From a virus: a stretch of DNA of 64,000 nucleotides. Positions 35,814 through 43,291 of the stretch are shown piece after piece (the first letter of the stretch is position 1; each line of letters starts with the position of its first letter). The notes under the pieces are model-generated. The model saw only the letters and a program-made list of their open reading frames with translations, had not been told where the DNA came from and searched no databases. Location: positions 1-64,000 of the IMG/VR virus record IMGVR_UViG_3300023442_000001, one strand, 5' to 3'. The position numbers and the translations under genes were made by a program.

Positions 35814-36512
35814 ATGACCAAAGAAAAAAATACTTTATTTATAGTTGGTGATGATCAATATAAAATACGTGATCAATCTAATAAATTAAAACAAGAAACA
35901 CGACCTAAGGGTTATGTAGAGATTTACGAAGTAGATGAAAACGGAGAAAAAATACTTAGAAATAAATCAAATCTTGTTGTTTATTTAGCTAGAGAATATG
36001 TAGCATCAAGAGTTTTTAATCGAAGAAATTTGGTTCCTCAAATTCCGCATACGCCGGATGAATTTATATATTGGTTTGGAATTGGAGATGGAGGAACTCC
36101 GAGTGGGGATCCTCTGAATCCATTGCCTCCAACATTAACAGATACAGGATTGGTTTCAGAAAAGAAATTTTTATCTGGTTCGACTGGCGATGCTAATGTA
36201 GGAGATTATAGGGATAATACAGCTCCAGACGGAGAAGGTTTTTATAAATTAAAAATTGATAGTGTTGAATTCACGCCAGATCCTGACAATGATAGTCGTT
36301 ATTTAATTGCTAAGGCGACTATTAATATAGATTTAGCTTATGCTGATGGAGTTACATTTAGTGAGGCTGGTTTATTTACATCTCCCCCTGATGCGGCTGA
36401 TTCGACACAGGGAGATGCTAATGGGCCTTTTCATTTATTTGCCCGTTTAACATTTCCGGCAGTAGTTAAATCATCCAGGCAGATTGTTTTTGTCTGGTAT
36501 CTTTATTTTTAA
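35814..36512 (+). CDS. Probable structural protein upstream of the sheath
   Basis: 232 residues, beta-rich, first gene of the sheath unit. The motif FIYWFGIGDGGTPSGDPLNP and VTFSEAGLFTSPP are of a type found in phage baseplate and fibre-adaptor proteins. ATG with a weak site (GGGAG, 11 bases upstream). Function unproven; the shared promoter with the sheath supports a virion role. Confidence 0.55.
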   Translation: MTKEKNTLFIVGDDQYKIRDQSNKLKQETRPKGYVEIYEVDENGEKILRNKSNLVVYLAREYVASRVFNRRNLVPQIPHTPDEFIYWFGIGDGGTPSGDPLNPLPPTLTDTGLVSEKKFLSGSTGDANVGDYRDNTAPDGEGFYKLKIDSVEFTPDPDNDSRYLIAKATINIDLAYADGVTFSEAGLFTSPPDAADSTQGDANGPFHLFARLTFPAVVKSSRQIVFVWYLYF

Positions 36513-36558
36513 AAAAGAATGGGCCTTTAAAGGTTAAACATTTTGGAGGATTTTTAAA

Positions 36559-38511
36559 ATGGCAAATGAATCTGCTGGTGTTTATTCCCAGATTATCCAA
36601 TTAGGAAATTATGTTTCTGCCGTTCCGAGTACGGTTGCTTTTATTGCAGCCTTGACGGATCGTGGAGAAGATAATAAATTGAAATTTATTTCTTCTCAAG
36701 AAGAACTTATCGGTGAATTTGGAAAACCAAATATGGCCAAATATGGGCGGTCTTATGGTCAAGGTTTATACAATGCGTTTAATTTTTTAGCTGAATCAGG
36801 TGCTCTTTATTTTATTCGTGTTTTGCCTGATGATGCTACGTTTGCGAATATTCGTATTTCTGTAACGGATACGGGTGTTCAAGTCGATCAATTTACAGAT
36901 ATGAATTCTATCGAAGAACTTCAAACTAAACTTGAAAGTGAAACCAATTTATATCCAGTATGTATTTTATATCCAATTGGCCGTGGGGATTATTATAATA
37001 ATTTATCAGTTAAATTTACGAAAGTTAGCAATCCCGTTCAGAACGATGTATATCAGATGGATATTTATTCTCTTCAGGAAGACGGGTCTAATATTATTGT
37101 CGAATCGTTTAATATTTCATTTGATCCAAATGCTATGGGGGCAGATGGCGAATCAATTTATCTCCCTTATGTTCTTGAAAAATATTCATCATATATTCGG
37201 GCTCTTACAGAAAGAGCAAATGGATCATATGCTGAAGGTTATGATCGAGCTTTTCGTGTTTATGACAAGGAAGTTGGCGTTCTTTCAGCAAGTGTGGCCA
37301 ATGCTACGCTTACAGATTCAGGACAAGATTTTTCTGACTGGAAATCCGGATATTATATTACATTAATCGATAGGCGTGGGCGTAAGGCTGCTGGTTTTAC
37401 CGCTGAGGCGGGAGCCTTGACAGATCCTACACAGATTCAGCTTTATACGACATCTGATGGATCTGCCCAGGGATGGGCCGATATTGATACTGATTTTGAT
37501 GGAAATAATGTAATTTCTTATAGTGTTAAAAAAATGGATAGGGATGTTTCCACGGAATTCGTTTCTAATGTACCATTTAGATATGGTTCAGTAGGATCGC
37601 TCATTGACACGAATGGAAATATTAATTCAAGTGTTGCGAACCAATATCTAGCAAATGCATACACAGGAAATTTGAAAAATCCAAAAGCTCCTGGTTTTTC
37701 TGCTTCGTCAGAATCGTCATATGAACGGGCTGTTTTAGATACTGAGAATGTATATTTCAACATTGTTTTAGATGGTGGATACCCAGAATCCGTCAAAACT
37801 TCGATTGCTCAACTTTGTTATGAATTAAGACGGGATTGTATTGCCATTCTAGATATGGGCGATAATGCGTCTTCAGATGCTGCGGTATCTGTTCGGGATA
37901 ATAATCTTGCTTTTAATTCATATTTTATTGCTCTTTATGATAATTATTCAAAAGTCTATGATCAATTTACTGGACAAGATATTTGGGTATCTCCAACATA
38001 TCATATGTCATATTTAATTCCTAGAAATGATAATTTAGCTTCGATTTATGCAGCTCCTGCTGGATTTAATAGGACCGCTATTCAAAACATTAAAGAACTT
38101 CGTTATGTCCCTCGACAGGGAGATCGTGATCTTCTATACGTGAATCAGATTAACGTGATTGCCAAATTTAAGGAAGGTTATGCTCCATGGAGCCAATTAA
38201 CCAGCCAGGTTAAAGCTGGTCCAATGCAAGATCTGAATATAGCTCGTCTTGTTTTGTATATCGAACGTGCTTTGAAAGAGTTTGCACGTGGATTTATTTT
38301 TGAAGAAAACGATGAAGTGACTTGGAGTGCGGTGTCTGCTGAAGTGATTAATTTCTTAGAAGATATCAAACGGAATCGTGGTTTATATTCGTATAAGGTA
38401 GAAGTTGGTGCTACTGATTATGAACGGAAGAATAAGACTTTTCATATTAATGTAACCTTAGAGCCGACTCGGACAACTGAACGTATCAATCTTAAGTTCT
38501 TTGTCGAATAA
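36559..38511 (+). CDS. Tail sheath protein
   Basis: 650 residues, ATG with GGAGGA. The N-terminus VYSQIIQLGNYVSAVPSTVA then AALTDRGEDNKLKFISSQEE and IGEFGKPN follows the T4 gp18 pattern. FNFLAESGALYFIRVLPDD matches the sheath N-terminal handle. The C-terminal third has the conserved sheath segment (KEFARGFIFEENDEVTWSAV, VTLEPTRTTERI) that forms the inner contracting lattice in this family. The length is close to T4 gp18 (659). Contracts to drive the tube through the envelope. Confidence 0.95.
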   Translation: MANESAGVYSQIIQLGNYVSAVPSTVAFIAALTDRGEDNKLKFISSQEELIGEFGKPNMAKYGRSYGQGLYNAFNFLAESGALYFIRVLPDDATFANIRISVTDTGVQVDQFTDMNSIEELQTKLESETNLYPVCILYPIGRGDYYNNLSVKFTKVSNPVQNDVYQMDIYSLQEDGSNIIVESFNISFDPNAMGADGESIYLPYVLEKYSSYIRALTERANGSYAEGYDRAFRVYDKEVGVLSASVANATLTDSGQDFSDWKSGYYITLIDRRGRKAAGFTAEAGALTDPTQIQLYTTSDGSAQGWADIDTDFDGNNVISYSVKKMDRDVSTEFVSNVPFRYGSVGSLIDTNGNINSSVANQYLANAYTGNLKNPKAPGFSASSESSYERAVLDTENVYFNIVLDGGYPESVKTSIAQLCYELRRDCIAILDMGDNASSDAAVSVRDNNLAFNSYFIALYDNYSKVYDQFTGQDIWVSPTYHMSYLIPRNDNLASIYAAPAGFNRTAIQNIKELRYVPRQGDRDLLYVNQINVIAKFKEGYAPWSQLTSQVKAGPMQDLNIARLVLYIERALKEFARGFIFEENDEVTWSAVSAEVINFLEDIKRNRGLYSYKVEVGATDYERKNKTFHINVTLEPTRTTERINLKFFVE

Positions 38512-38537
38512 AAACAAAAAATTAAATAATTTTTACA

Positions 38538-38574
38538 AAAAAATAGGGTCCCCATAATGGGGACCCTATTTTTT
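38538..38574. terminator. Bidirectional terminator after the sheath gene
   Basis: Perfect 16-base inverted repeat AAAAAATAGGGTCCCC (38538-38553) and its complement (38559-38574) around ATAAT. It has A-runs and T-runs on both sides, so it can end the sheath transcript and the converging minus-strand genes. Confidence 0.9.
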
Positions 38575-38740
38575 AATTCATGAAAATAAGAATAATCCCC
38601 CACATTGATAAATAAGCCATTAATACCATATCTAGAGCTTGTTGGATCGGATGATCTAGTAATGTTGTACATATTTTATATATCTTATATATAAAGCGAA
38701 AGAAAAAATAAATTGTTGAGACGGCTAAAAACATTTTCAT
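38573..38740 (-). CDS. Small membrane protein
   Basis: 55 residues from the ATG at 38740, behind AAAGGAGAG on the minus strand. Two hydrophobic segments (MFLAVSTIYFFFRFIYKIY and MVLMAYLSMWGIILIFM) suggest two membrane helices. The stop lies in the bidirectional terminator. It is the last gene of the accessory island. No family recognised. Confidence 0.6.
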   Translation of the reverse strand: MKMFLAVSTIYFFFRFIYKIYKICTTLLDHPIQQALDMVLMAYLSMWGIILIFMN

Positions 38741-38741
38741 G

Positions 38742-38850
38742 TTACTCTCCTTTTGGATATAAGTTTTTGACAAATCCGTAAATGAAATATACGATAACGA
38801 TGACTAGCAAACCTATATTGAAATAACGAAGAAGAAAATCTGTATTCCAT
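38742..38850 (-). pseudogene. Frame-broken small membrane protein
   Basis: On the minus strand an AAGGAG site and ATG at 38850 begin MEYRF. Removing one T from the four-T run (plus 38835-38838) would continue as LLRYFNIGLLVIVIVYFIYG, a clean membrane helix, and end with TAA just before the next ATG. As written, the ATG frame instead reads a poorly structured peptide. Either a decayed gene, a read error or a slippery site. Confidence 0.5.
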
Positions 38851-38884
38851 TTGGGGCTCCTTGAACTTTGAGGACTTACGGATA

Positions 38885-39103
38885 ATGACTGAGAAAACTG
38901 CCACTTTAATTAATCTTAATCGAAAATTACAGGCTAATCTTAGAGAAATGAATATTACGATATGTAAACGGTTAGATTTTATTTGGTTAGAAAACAATCT
39001 TCCAAAAACCCGAGCCGATCATCCTCTATTCAATGAAACATATGAACTCCTTAAAAAGATTATTAAACTTAAGTTTGGTGATAATTGGCTTAAAAAGAGT
39101 TAA
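38885..39103 (+). CDS. Small helical protein (paralogue of the gene at 39217-39414)
   Basis: 72 residues from the ATG at 38885, which has a weak TTGAGG site 11 bases upstream. Sequence ICKRLDFIWLENNLPKTR, then HPLFNETYELLKKIIKLKFG. It shares the pattern LxWLxxN...HPxFxExxELxKKxI with the minus-strand gene nearby, and its 3' end is duplicated at 40556-40636. It overlaps the minus-strand microprotein by 4 bases. Role unknown. Confidence 0.55.
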   Translation: MTEKTATLINLNRKLQANLREMNITICKRLDFIWLENNLPKTRADHPLFNETYELLKKIIKLKFGDNWLKKS

Positions 39104-39201
39104 AGTTTTTTGAAAAAGATATTTAGATAAAATATAAAAATGAGAACCCCCCATACAAAACATGTCCCGCCTAACAAAATTAGTCCAATGTATTGAATCA
39201 T
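39100..39201 (-). CDS. Membrane microprotein (33 residues)
   Basis: ATG at 39201 on the minus strand, stop TAA at 39100-39102. MIQYIGLILLGGTCFVWGVL continues into IFIFYLNIFFKKL: one hydrophobic helix and a positive end. A second copy at 40633-40725 keeps the same length, the VWGxxIFIFYLNIFF core and the same tail-to-tail overlap, which supports a real protein. The ribosome site is weak. Function unknown. Confidence 0.6.
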   Translation of the reverse strand: MIQYIGLILLGGTCFVWGVLIFIFYLNIFFKKL

Positions 39202-39216
39202 TTTTCACTACAGTGA

Positions 39217-39414
39217 TTAAAGTTCATTTCGTATTTCTTCTCTAATAGCTTTTTTGATCAATTCGATAGCTTCTTTGAATTTTGGATGTTCTTTATTTTG
39301 GAAATGGATATTCCTTGCTAACCATTTTAGGTTAACAAGATTTAGTTCGGTCTTCCGAATTGTTGGGAGATCGAAATCCTTTAAGATTTCTTTGAGATTG
39401 TCTTTTGTATTCAT
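39217..39414 (-). CDS. Small helical protein
   Basis: 65 residues, ATG at 39414 with an AAAGGGG site. NLVNLKWLARNIHFQNKE, then HPKFKEAIELIKKAI resembles the plus-strand protein at 38885-39103. No domain name recognised; a DNA- or protein-binding helix pair is possible. Confidence 0.55.
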   Translation of the reverse strand: MNTKDNLKEILKDFDLPTIRKTELNLVNLKWLARNIHFQNKEHPKFKEAIELIKKAIREEIRNEL

Positions 39415-39425
39415 AATAGACCCCT

Positions 39426-40004
39426 TTAGGATTTGATGAGTTTTAAATAGTGAACTTCCTTTTTAGGAGGTTGTATAGGGTACTCTGGTTCTCTAATATC
39501 CACTCTAATCAAATCTTGTAAGAGTTCCCCATTCGAATTACAGAGAAACGCTTTCGCTAGTTTCCCTGCTAAACTATTCCAAAATAGATCATTGCCTCCG
39601 TATACCATAATCAAAGCAACATATTCTTGTTTACAATATGGATCAACAATTATGATCCGTGTATCAGCTTTTTTCTCATCGAAGGCATGTATTTCAAACG
39701 CAATTCGACCATCATTTTCGGCAAGTTTGTGAAAAATTTTAAGAGATGGGATTTTATCCTCTGCTGCTGCAAAGAATTCATAGTATTCTGGAAACATGAA
39801 AAAGTGATAATACCTCATAGAATGCTTATTAAAAGAGAATCCCATGTTTGTACCTTCAATTTCAACACCACGACTATATCTTAAATTTACTATTCCAGAG
39901 TAAAAATCTTTTTTGGTAATAAGAGCTTTGAGTTCTGGAAATACGTTTTGAACGTTTTGGAAAATCTCATCAATCGTGATCTCTCTGACTGCATTGATTT
40001 CCAT
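39426..40004 (-). CDS. Hypothetical protein, accessory island family
   Basis: 192 residues from the ATG at 40004, behind GGAAG; a GTG at 40010 overlaps the ribosome site and is unlikely. The ribosome site lies in a 7-base stem (TTCACTT/AAGTGAA, 40006-40030), which may control translation. The C-terminal segment GKLAKAFLCNSNGELLQDL resembles GKIGEKILCNPCGELLETP of the next gene, so the two are distant relatives. No function recognised. Confidence 0.6.
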   Translation of the reverse strand: MEINAVREITIDEIFQNVQNVFPELKALITKKDFYSGIVNLRYSRGVEIEGTNMGFSFNKHSMRYYHFFMFPEYYEFFAAAEDKIPSLKIFHKLAENDGRIAFEIHAFDEKKADTRIIIVDPYCKQEYVALIMVYGGNDLFWNSLAGKLAKAFLCNSNGELLQDLIRVDIREPEYPIQPPKKEVHYLKLIKS

Positions 40005-40035
40005 TTTCACTTCCTTTCATTTAAAGTGAACGATT

Positions 40036-40488
40036 TTAGAGGAAACGAAACGGTTTTACGTATAAATTTTGATGTTGATTTCCATCATCATCTATAAATT
40101 CCATGGGGGTTTCTAATAACTCCCCACATGGATTACATAAGATTTTTTCACCTATTTTTCCTATGATTGATTTATGAAACTCCCTACTCTTTCCTTCTCC
40201 TGTTACCTCCATGATCCAATGATTTTGATTATATATAAATTTAAATGTTAATGTAACATTATCATTGCTAATTTCAGTCATGATGACATCATAAAGCTGT
40301 TCCGGTTGAAGAATATTATATCCCTCTTTATATTTTTCTTCTGTTAATAAATATAGAATTTCATATGGTTTTGGACATTTGTTCCAAATTTTCAATCGAG
40401 GCGGATTTGGATTTTCTCCAATCATTTTCAAGATGATTGGGACAATTTCAAATGGAGTTTTGTCAACCATACGCACTACAATTTTCAT
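40036..40488 (-). CDS. Hypothetical protein, relative of the 39426 gene
   Basis: 150 residues from the ATG at 40488 with an AAAGGAGA site; longer in-frame starts to 40527 precede the ribosome site. The middle is beta-rich (TLTFKFIYNQNHWIMEVTG) and the C-terminus shares the LCNxxGELL motif with its neighbour. No known family. Confidence 0.6.
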   Translation of the reverse strand: MKIVVRMVDKTPFEIVPIILKMIGENPNPPRLKIWNKCPKPYEILYLLTEEKYKEGYNILQPEQLYDVIMTEISNDNVTLTFKFIYNQNHWIMEVTGEGKSREFHKSIIGKIGEKILCNPCGELLETPMEFIDDDGNQHQNLYVKPFRFL

Positions 40489-40555
40489 AACCCATTCTCC
40501 TTTAAAATTTCCAAAGACACCTCCCATATTTCGTTTTTTGTTCTGTTTTGATTTA

Positions 40556-40636
40556 TTTTTTTATGAAAAAACGTATGATTTACTTAAGAAAATTATTAAA
40601 TTTAAATTTGGAGATAATTGGATTAATAATAATTAA
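40556..40636 (+). pseudogene. 3' remnant of a duplicated small gene
   Basis: The open frame ending YEKTYDLLKKIIKFKFGDNW matches the C-terminal 23 residues of the protein at 38885-39103 (ETYELLKKIIKLKFGDNW). The nucleotide similarity continues past the stop into the microprotein. No start or 5' part of the gene is found, because the minus-strand gene 40036-40488 occupies the region. It reads as a decayed copy. Confidence 0.7.
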
Positions 40637-40725
40637 AGTTTTCTGAAAAAGATATTGAGATAAAATATAAAAATAAAGATCCCCCACACTAAACAAACTC
40701 CAATTAACAAACACCATTCAAACAT
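40633..40725 (-). CDS. Membrane microprotein (30 residues), paralogue of 39100-39201
   Basis: ATG at 40725 with an AAAGGTG site; stop 40633-40635. MFEWCLLIGVCLVWGIF then IFIFYLNIFFRKL: one membrane helix, nearly the same ending as the copy at 39100-39201. It survived while its plus-strand partner decayed, which suggests selection for the microprotein. Confidence 0.65.
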   Translation of the reverse strand: MFEWCLLIGVCLVWGIFIFIFYLNIFFRKL

Positions 40726-40775
40726 TTTTTTCACCTTTTATAGTGGATTTATATCGACTTAAAATTTTTAGGAAA

Positions 40776-40801
40776 AAAGAAAGGGGATTATTTATCCCCT
40801 T
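40776..40801 (-). terminator. Minus-strand terminator
   Basis: Arms AAGGGGAT (40781-40788) and ATCCCCTT (40794-40801) around TATTT; on the minus strand a TCTTTTTT run follows. It ends the transcript of the gene at 40809-41228. Confidence 0.75.
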
Positions 40802-40808
40802 GATTATA

Positions 40809-41228
40809 TTAGATTAGATGACAGAACAATTCTGTTTCGATAAGCTTCTTTTCTCGAAGCTCATCGAAATCGGATTGTTCTCCGGTGGTAACAGAGAACA
40901 TTACGTTTCTTTTTCCTTCTTCGATACAGATCATTATTTTGATCTGTATCGTTTTATACATGATTTCGATTTTAATTCTAGGATTTAGACTTGACGACCC
41001 CAGAAAAAAGTTTTTATATAACCACTCCTTGTCTGTTTCAGACCAGGGGTGATGATAGTCATATACTGTTACTTTCCTGATAAATTGACCATATGCCTCT
41101 TCTTCCACAAATGAACTACTGGTGATAGTGTTTTCTATCACTATATAAAATAATTTTTTGAATTTTGTTTCTAGAATGTTAAAGTAGTCTTTGAATATGG
41201 GTGCGTGGATGATTCTTTTGATTTCCAT
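40809..41228 (-). CDS. Hypothetical protein of the accessory island
   Basis: 139 residues from the ATG at 41228, behind GGAGGTGAAA. The start MEIKRIIHAP resembles MEINAVREIT of the 39426 gene, including the leader, which suggests shared ancestry of the 5' ends. The middle alternates hydrophobic residues (KIEIMYKTIQIKIMICIEEG). No family recognised. Flanked by terminators on both sides, so it may be transcribed alone. Confidence 0.6.
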   Translation of the reverse strand: MEIKRIIHAPIFKDYFNILETKFKKLFYIVIENTITSSSFVEEEAYGQFIRKVTVYDYHHPWSETDKEWLYKNFFLGSSSLNPRIKIEIMYKTIQIKIMICIEEGKRNVMFSVTTGEQSDFDELREKKLIETELFCHLI

Positions 41229-41265
41229 TTTCACCTCCGGTTAGAATTTACACCTTTTTTGGGTT

Positions 41266-41291
41266 AAAAAGGGGGGCGATTACTCGCCCCC
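41266..41291 (-). terminator. Minus-strand terminator overlapping the next gene's end
   Basis: GGGGGCGA (41272-41279) and TCGCCCCC (41284-41291) around TTAC; on the minus strand it is followed by TTTTTAAC. The stop codon of the gene at 41280-41756 lies within the hairpin. Confidence 0.8.
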
Positions 41292-41756
41292 TTCTTCGGC
41301 GTGTTCTATATCCCACAACCAGTATGGGATGATCCCAATCTGGTTCGCTAAGTAAATTGGATGATTATGATCATTGATTTCGACTTTTTTTAGAAGGCTC
41401 GTGTCGCCTTCTACCTCTAAAATTCGGCGTAGTGTGCCCGAGCCGGGGGTGCGAAACACCGCCGCTCGGATCTGTACCATTGCCGCCTGTGGCCACTCAA
41501 CCCATTTTCTATATTTGAATAGACTTTTTACATCACCATTTATTATTGAGGTCCATTCTTCATCAAGCAGGTAGCAGTTCATTGAAGTCGTGGGGACTTC
41601 AATGAATCCATACTCTCCTTCATTATTTGGGGTTTCGTACCCGAAAGAGATTCTGGTGGATCCTCCGGGTAAGTTTTTACTAATTTTCTGGATTTCCTTT
41701 ATTGTTTTGTTTTCAATCAACTCATTAAACTCTCCTTCAATGTAAATCTTTTCCAT
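41280..41756 (-). CDS. Hypothetical protein with a GC-rich core
   Basis: 158 residues, ATG at 41756 with AAAGGAG. The middle (PQAAMVQIRAAVFRTPGSG and following) is encoded by a 100-base stretch (41401-41500) with about 61 percent GC, twice the surroundings, pointing to a different origin of this part. The C-terminus has HNHPIYLANQIGI. No family recognised. Confidence 0.55.
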   Translation of the reverse strand: MEKIYIEGEFNELIENKTIKEIQKISKNLPGGSTRISFGYETPNNEGEYGFIEVPTTSMNCYLLDEEWTSIINGDVKSLFKYRKWVEWPQAAMVQIRAAVFRTPGSGTLRRILEVEGDTSLLKKVEINDHNHPIYLANQIGIIPYWLWDIEHAEEGGE

Positions 41757-41802
41757 CTTCTAACTCCTTTCTTCCGGGTGCACCACGTCAGGATTAAAGT
41801 AA

Positions 41803-41828
41803 TCCCCAGTTGGTACAAAAACTGGGGA
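41803..41828. repeat. Inverted repeat in the intergenic region before copy 4
   Basis: TCCCCAGT (41803-41810) and ACTGGGGA (41821-41828) form an 8-base stem with a 10-base loop, between the divergent minus-strand gene and the plus-strand promoter. No clear T-run. Possibly an operator, or a weak terminator. The rest of 41757-41906 is AT-rich and probably holds the minus-strand promoter, but I could not identify one. Confidence 0.5.
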
Positions 41829-41906
41829 TAAATTCTTTCACTAATTAATATATATAACTATTTGTTTTCTAAATCATTTTATCGTAAAGAAATAATGGGG
41901 GATTTT

Positions 41907-41922
41907 GGGGGGTGAGAACAAA
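41907..41922 (+). promoter_or_regulatory. Candidate phage late promoter, copy 4
   Basis: GGGGGGTGAGAACAAA followed by ACTTATGAG. It lies 38 bases before the ATG of the HAD gene. Here the T after AACA comes at five rather than six bases. Confidence 0.7.
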
Positions 41923-41960
41923 ACTTATGAGAATCATTAAAAAAAGGAATAATTTAAATA

Positions 41961-42392
41961 ATGAAAACCAAAATTCAAAAGATTAACGAATGTATGTTCG
42001 CTGAGGTAAATATTCCTAAAAACGAATCCCATAAAAGAATAATGGTAGATTTTGATGGAACGATTCATAAATATTCTAAAGGATTTTATGATGGTTCTAT
42101 TTATGATGAACCCTTTGAAGGTGTAAAAGAAGCTTTAAATCAATTAAAAGAAAAAGGTTATGAAATTATTATTTATAGTGCTCGAATCTGTCCCGATGTA
42201 AATGAAGATCATGAACATCAAATGGAAGAAATGAAAGAATGGTTAAATAGATATGAAATTCCTTTTGACGATATGACATATAAGAAATTAGCAGCGGATC
42301 TTTATATTGATGATCGTGGATATCGATTTGAAGGTGATTGGAATAAAGAGTTTCCTATTATGTTAGAAATATTAGAAAGGAAGGGAAATTAA
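41961..42392 (+). CDS. HAD-family phosphatase (BT0820-like)
   Basis: 143 residues. RIMVDFDGTIHKYSKG supplies the nucleophile Asp motif (DFDGT), YEIIIYSARICPD the second motif, and KKLAADLYIDDRGYRFEGDW the Lys plus acidic motif IV. This arrangement without a cap matches small BT0820-type HAD proteins. Substrate unknown. It is alone between two late promoters. The start at 41961 has a weak AAGGAAT site. Confidence 0.8.
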   Translation: MKTKIQKINECMFAEVNIPKNESHKRIMVDFDGTIHKYSKGFYDGSIYDEPFEGVKEALNQLKEKGYEIIIYSARICPDVNEDHEHQMEEMKEWLNRYEIPFDDMTYKKLAADLYIDDRGYRFEGDWNKEFPIMLEILERKGN

Positions 42393-42393
42393 G

Positions 42394-42403
42394 TGAGAAC
42401 AAA
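42394..42403 (+). promoter_or_regulatory. Candidate phage late promoter, copy 5 (variant)
   Basis: TGAGAACAAA starting one base after the stop codon of the HAD gene, 61 bases before the tube gene. It lacks the G-run and the downstream TGA at six bases, so it is the weakest copy. Confidence 0.55.
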
Positions 42404-42464
42404 TAAAAGGATTGTGAGGCGTTATGTAATTGTTTAACGTAAAATTTTTGGAGGTATTTCTGGA

Positions 42465-43193
42465 ATGAAATATTCTTTTGCTGCTTTAAGCCAAAATTTG
42501 TGGAGCCGTAAGTTCGGTGGAACCACAGTTGGCGTAGCTAATCCTTATGTTAGTGGATATCATTTTATCTGGTTTTCGAATCTTCCGAGACTTTTATATG
42601 CATATACTCAGAATGGGTCTAGTGGCATTTCAAGTAATGGAGAAATTCAAAATATTTTAGCCGCGTCTTGTTTAAGCGTTACGCCTCCAGGCGGTACCTT
42701 AAATAAGATTGATTTCACCGGCCTTGGTGGGACAAAATGGGCTGTTCCAGGAACGGTTGATTATGGTGATTCCGTTTCTATTAAATTTCTTGAATTTGAA
42801 AACACTCCAATTTTAGATATTTTTCATGGTTGGATTAAAATGATTCGGGATTATCGGACTGGAACAACTGATATGTTAGCTGGCGATGAAGGGGATGGAT
42901 ATACAAAGAAAACGTATGCCGCTTTTATGTATTATTGGACAACCGCTCCTGATGGTTTAACTGTCCAATATTATGCAGCCTATGATGGTGTATTTCCACT
43001 CAAAGACCCTCAAGATATTTTTTCAAGTGATGTTGAATCTGTCGGTCGAGTGGATATTGAAATTGATTTTAATGTTGATTATATTTGGCATGAACCTTGG
43101 GTTAAAGATAAATGCGCTAGCTTAGCTCAATCTCTGTTCCGCCAGTCAAGGGATACTATTCGTACATATGGTCAGACAGAAGCTGGAGCTTAA
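42465..43193 (+). CDS. Probable tail tube protein
   Basis: 242 residues, ATG with TTGGAGG. A beta-barrel-like protein with YHFIWFSNLPRLLY near the N-terminus and FPLKDPQDIFSSDVESVGRV, then IEIDFNVDYIWHEPWV near the end. This follows the plan of myovirus tube proteins (gp19-type). It is expressed near the sheath unit and from its own late promoter. A related tail-terminator role cannot be excluded. Confidence 0.7.
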   Translation: MKYSFAALSQNLWSRKFGGTTVGVANPYVSGYHFIWFSNLPRLLYAYTQNGSSGISSNGEIQNILAASCLSVTPPGGTLNKIDFTGLGGTKWAVPGTVDYGDSVSIKFLEFENTPILDIFHGWIKMIRDYRTGTTDMLAGDEGDGYTKKTYAAFMYYWTTAPDGLTVQYYAAYDGVFPLKDPQDIFSSDVESVGRVDIEIDFNVDYIWHEPWVKDKCASLAQSLFRQSRDTIRTYGQTEAGA

Positions 43194-43212
43194 GGGGATA
43201 GAGAAAAGAATT

Positions 43213-43228
43213 GGGGGGTGAGAACAAA
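43213..43228 (+). promoter_or_regulatory. Candidate phage late promoter, copy 6
   Basis: GGGGGGTGAGAACAAA followed by GAGTTGAAAG; TGA at six bases after AACA. A full match to the consensus, 63 bases before the ATG at 43292. Confidence 0.75.
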
Positions 43229-43291
43229 GAGTTGAAAGATGTGGGATTTGCCACAAATTCTAATTACTTATTTGAAGAGAGGAATAAAATA

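Noticed and set aside
36520-36545. Short palindrome CCTTTAAAGG before the sheath gene
   Set aside because: Only ten bases, no loop or T-run; too short to call a terminator or operator.
36932-37366. 144-residue open frame on the plus strand inside the sheath gene
   Set aside because: Fully within a clear sheath gene in another frame, with low-complexity hydrophobic sequence.
38737-38997. 86-residue minus-strand frame
   Set aside because: Begins far upstream without a ribosome site and overlaps the plus-strand gene; only its distal part is near a ribosome site, where the shifted frame makes more sense.
39026-39208. 60-residue minus-strand frame overlapping the microprotein
   Set aside because: Another frame of the same strand is duplicated and conserved at 40633-40725, so this one is a shadow.
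43211-43291. Longer start for the codon-biased protein
   Set aside because: It would translate the promoter motif and lacks a ribosome site; ATG 43292 has GAGAGGA upstream.
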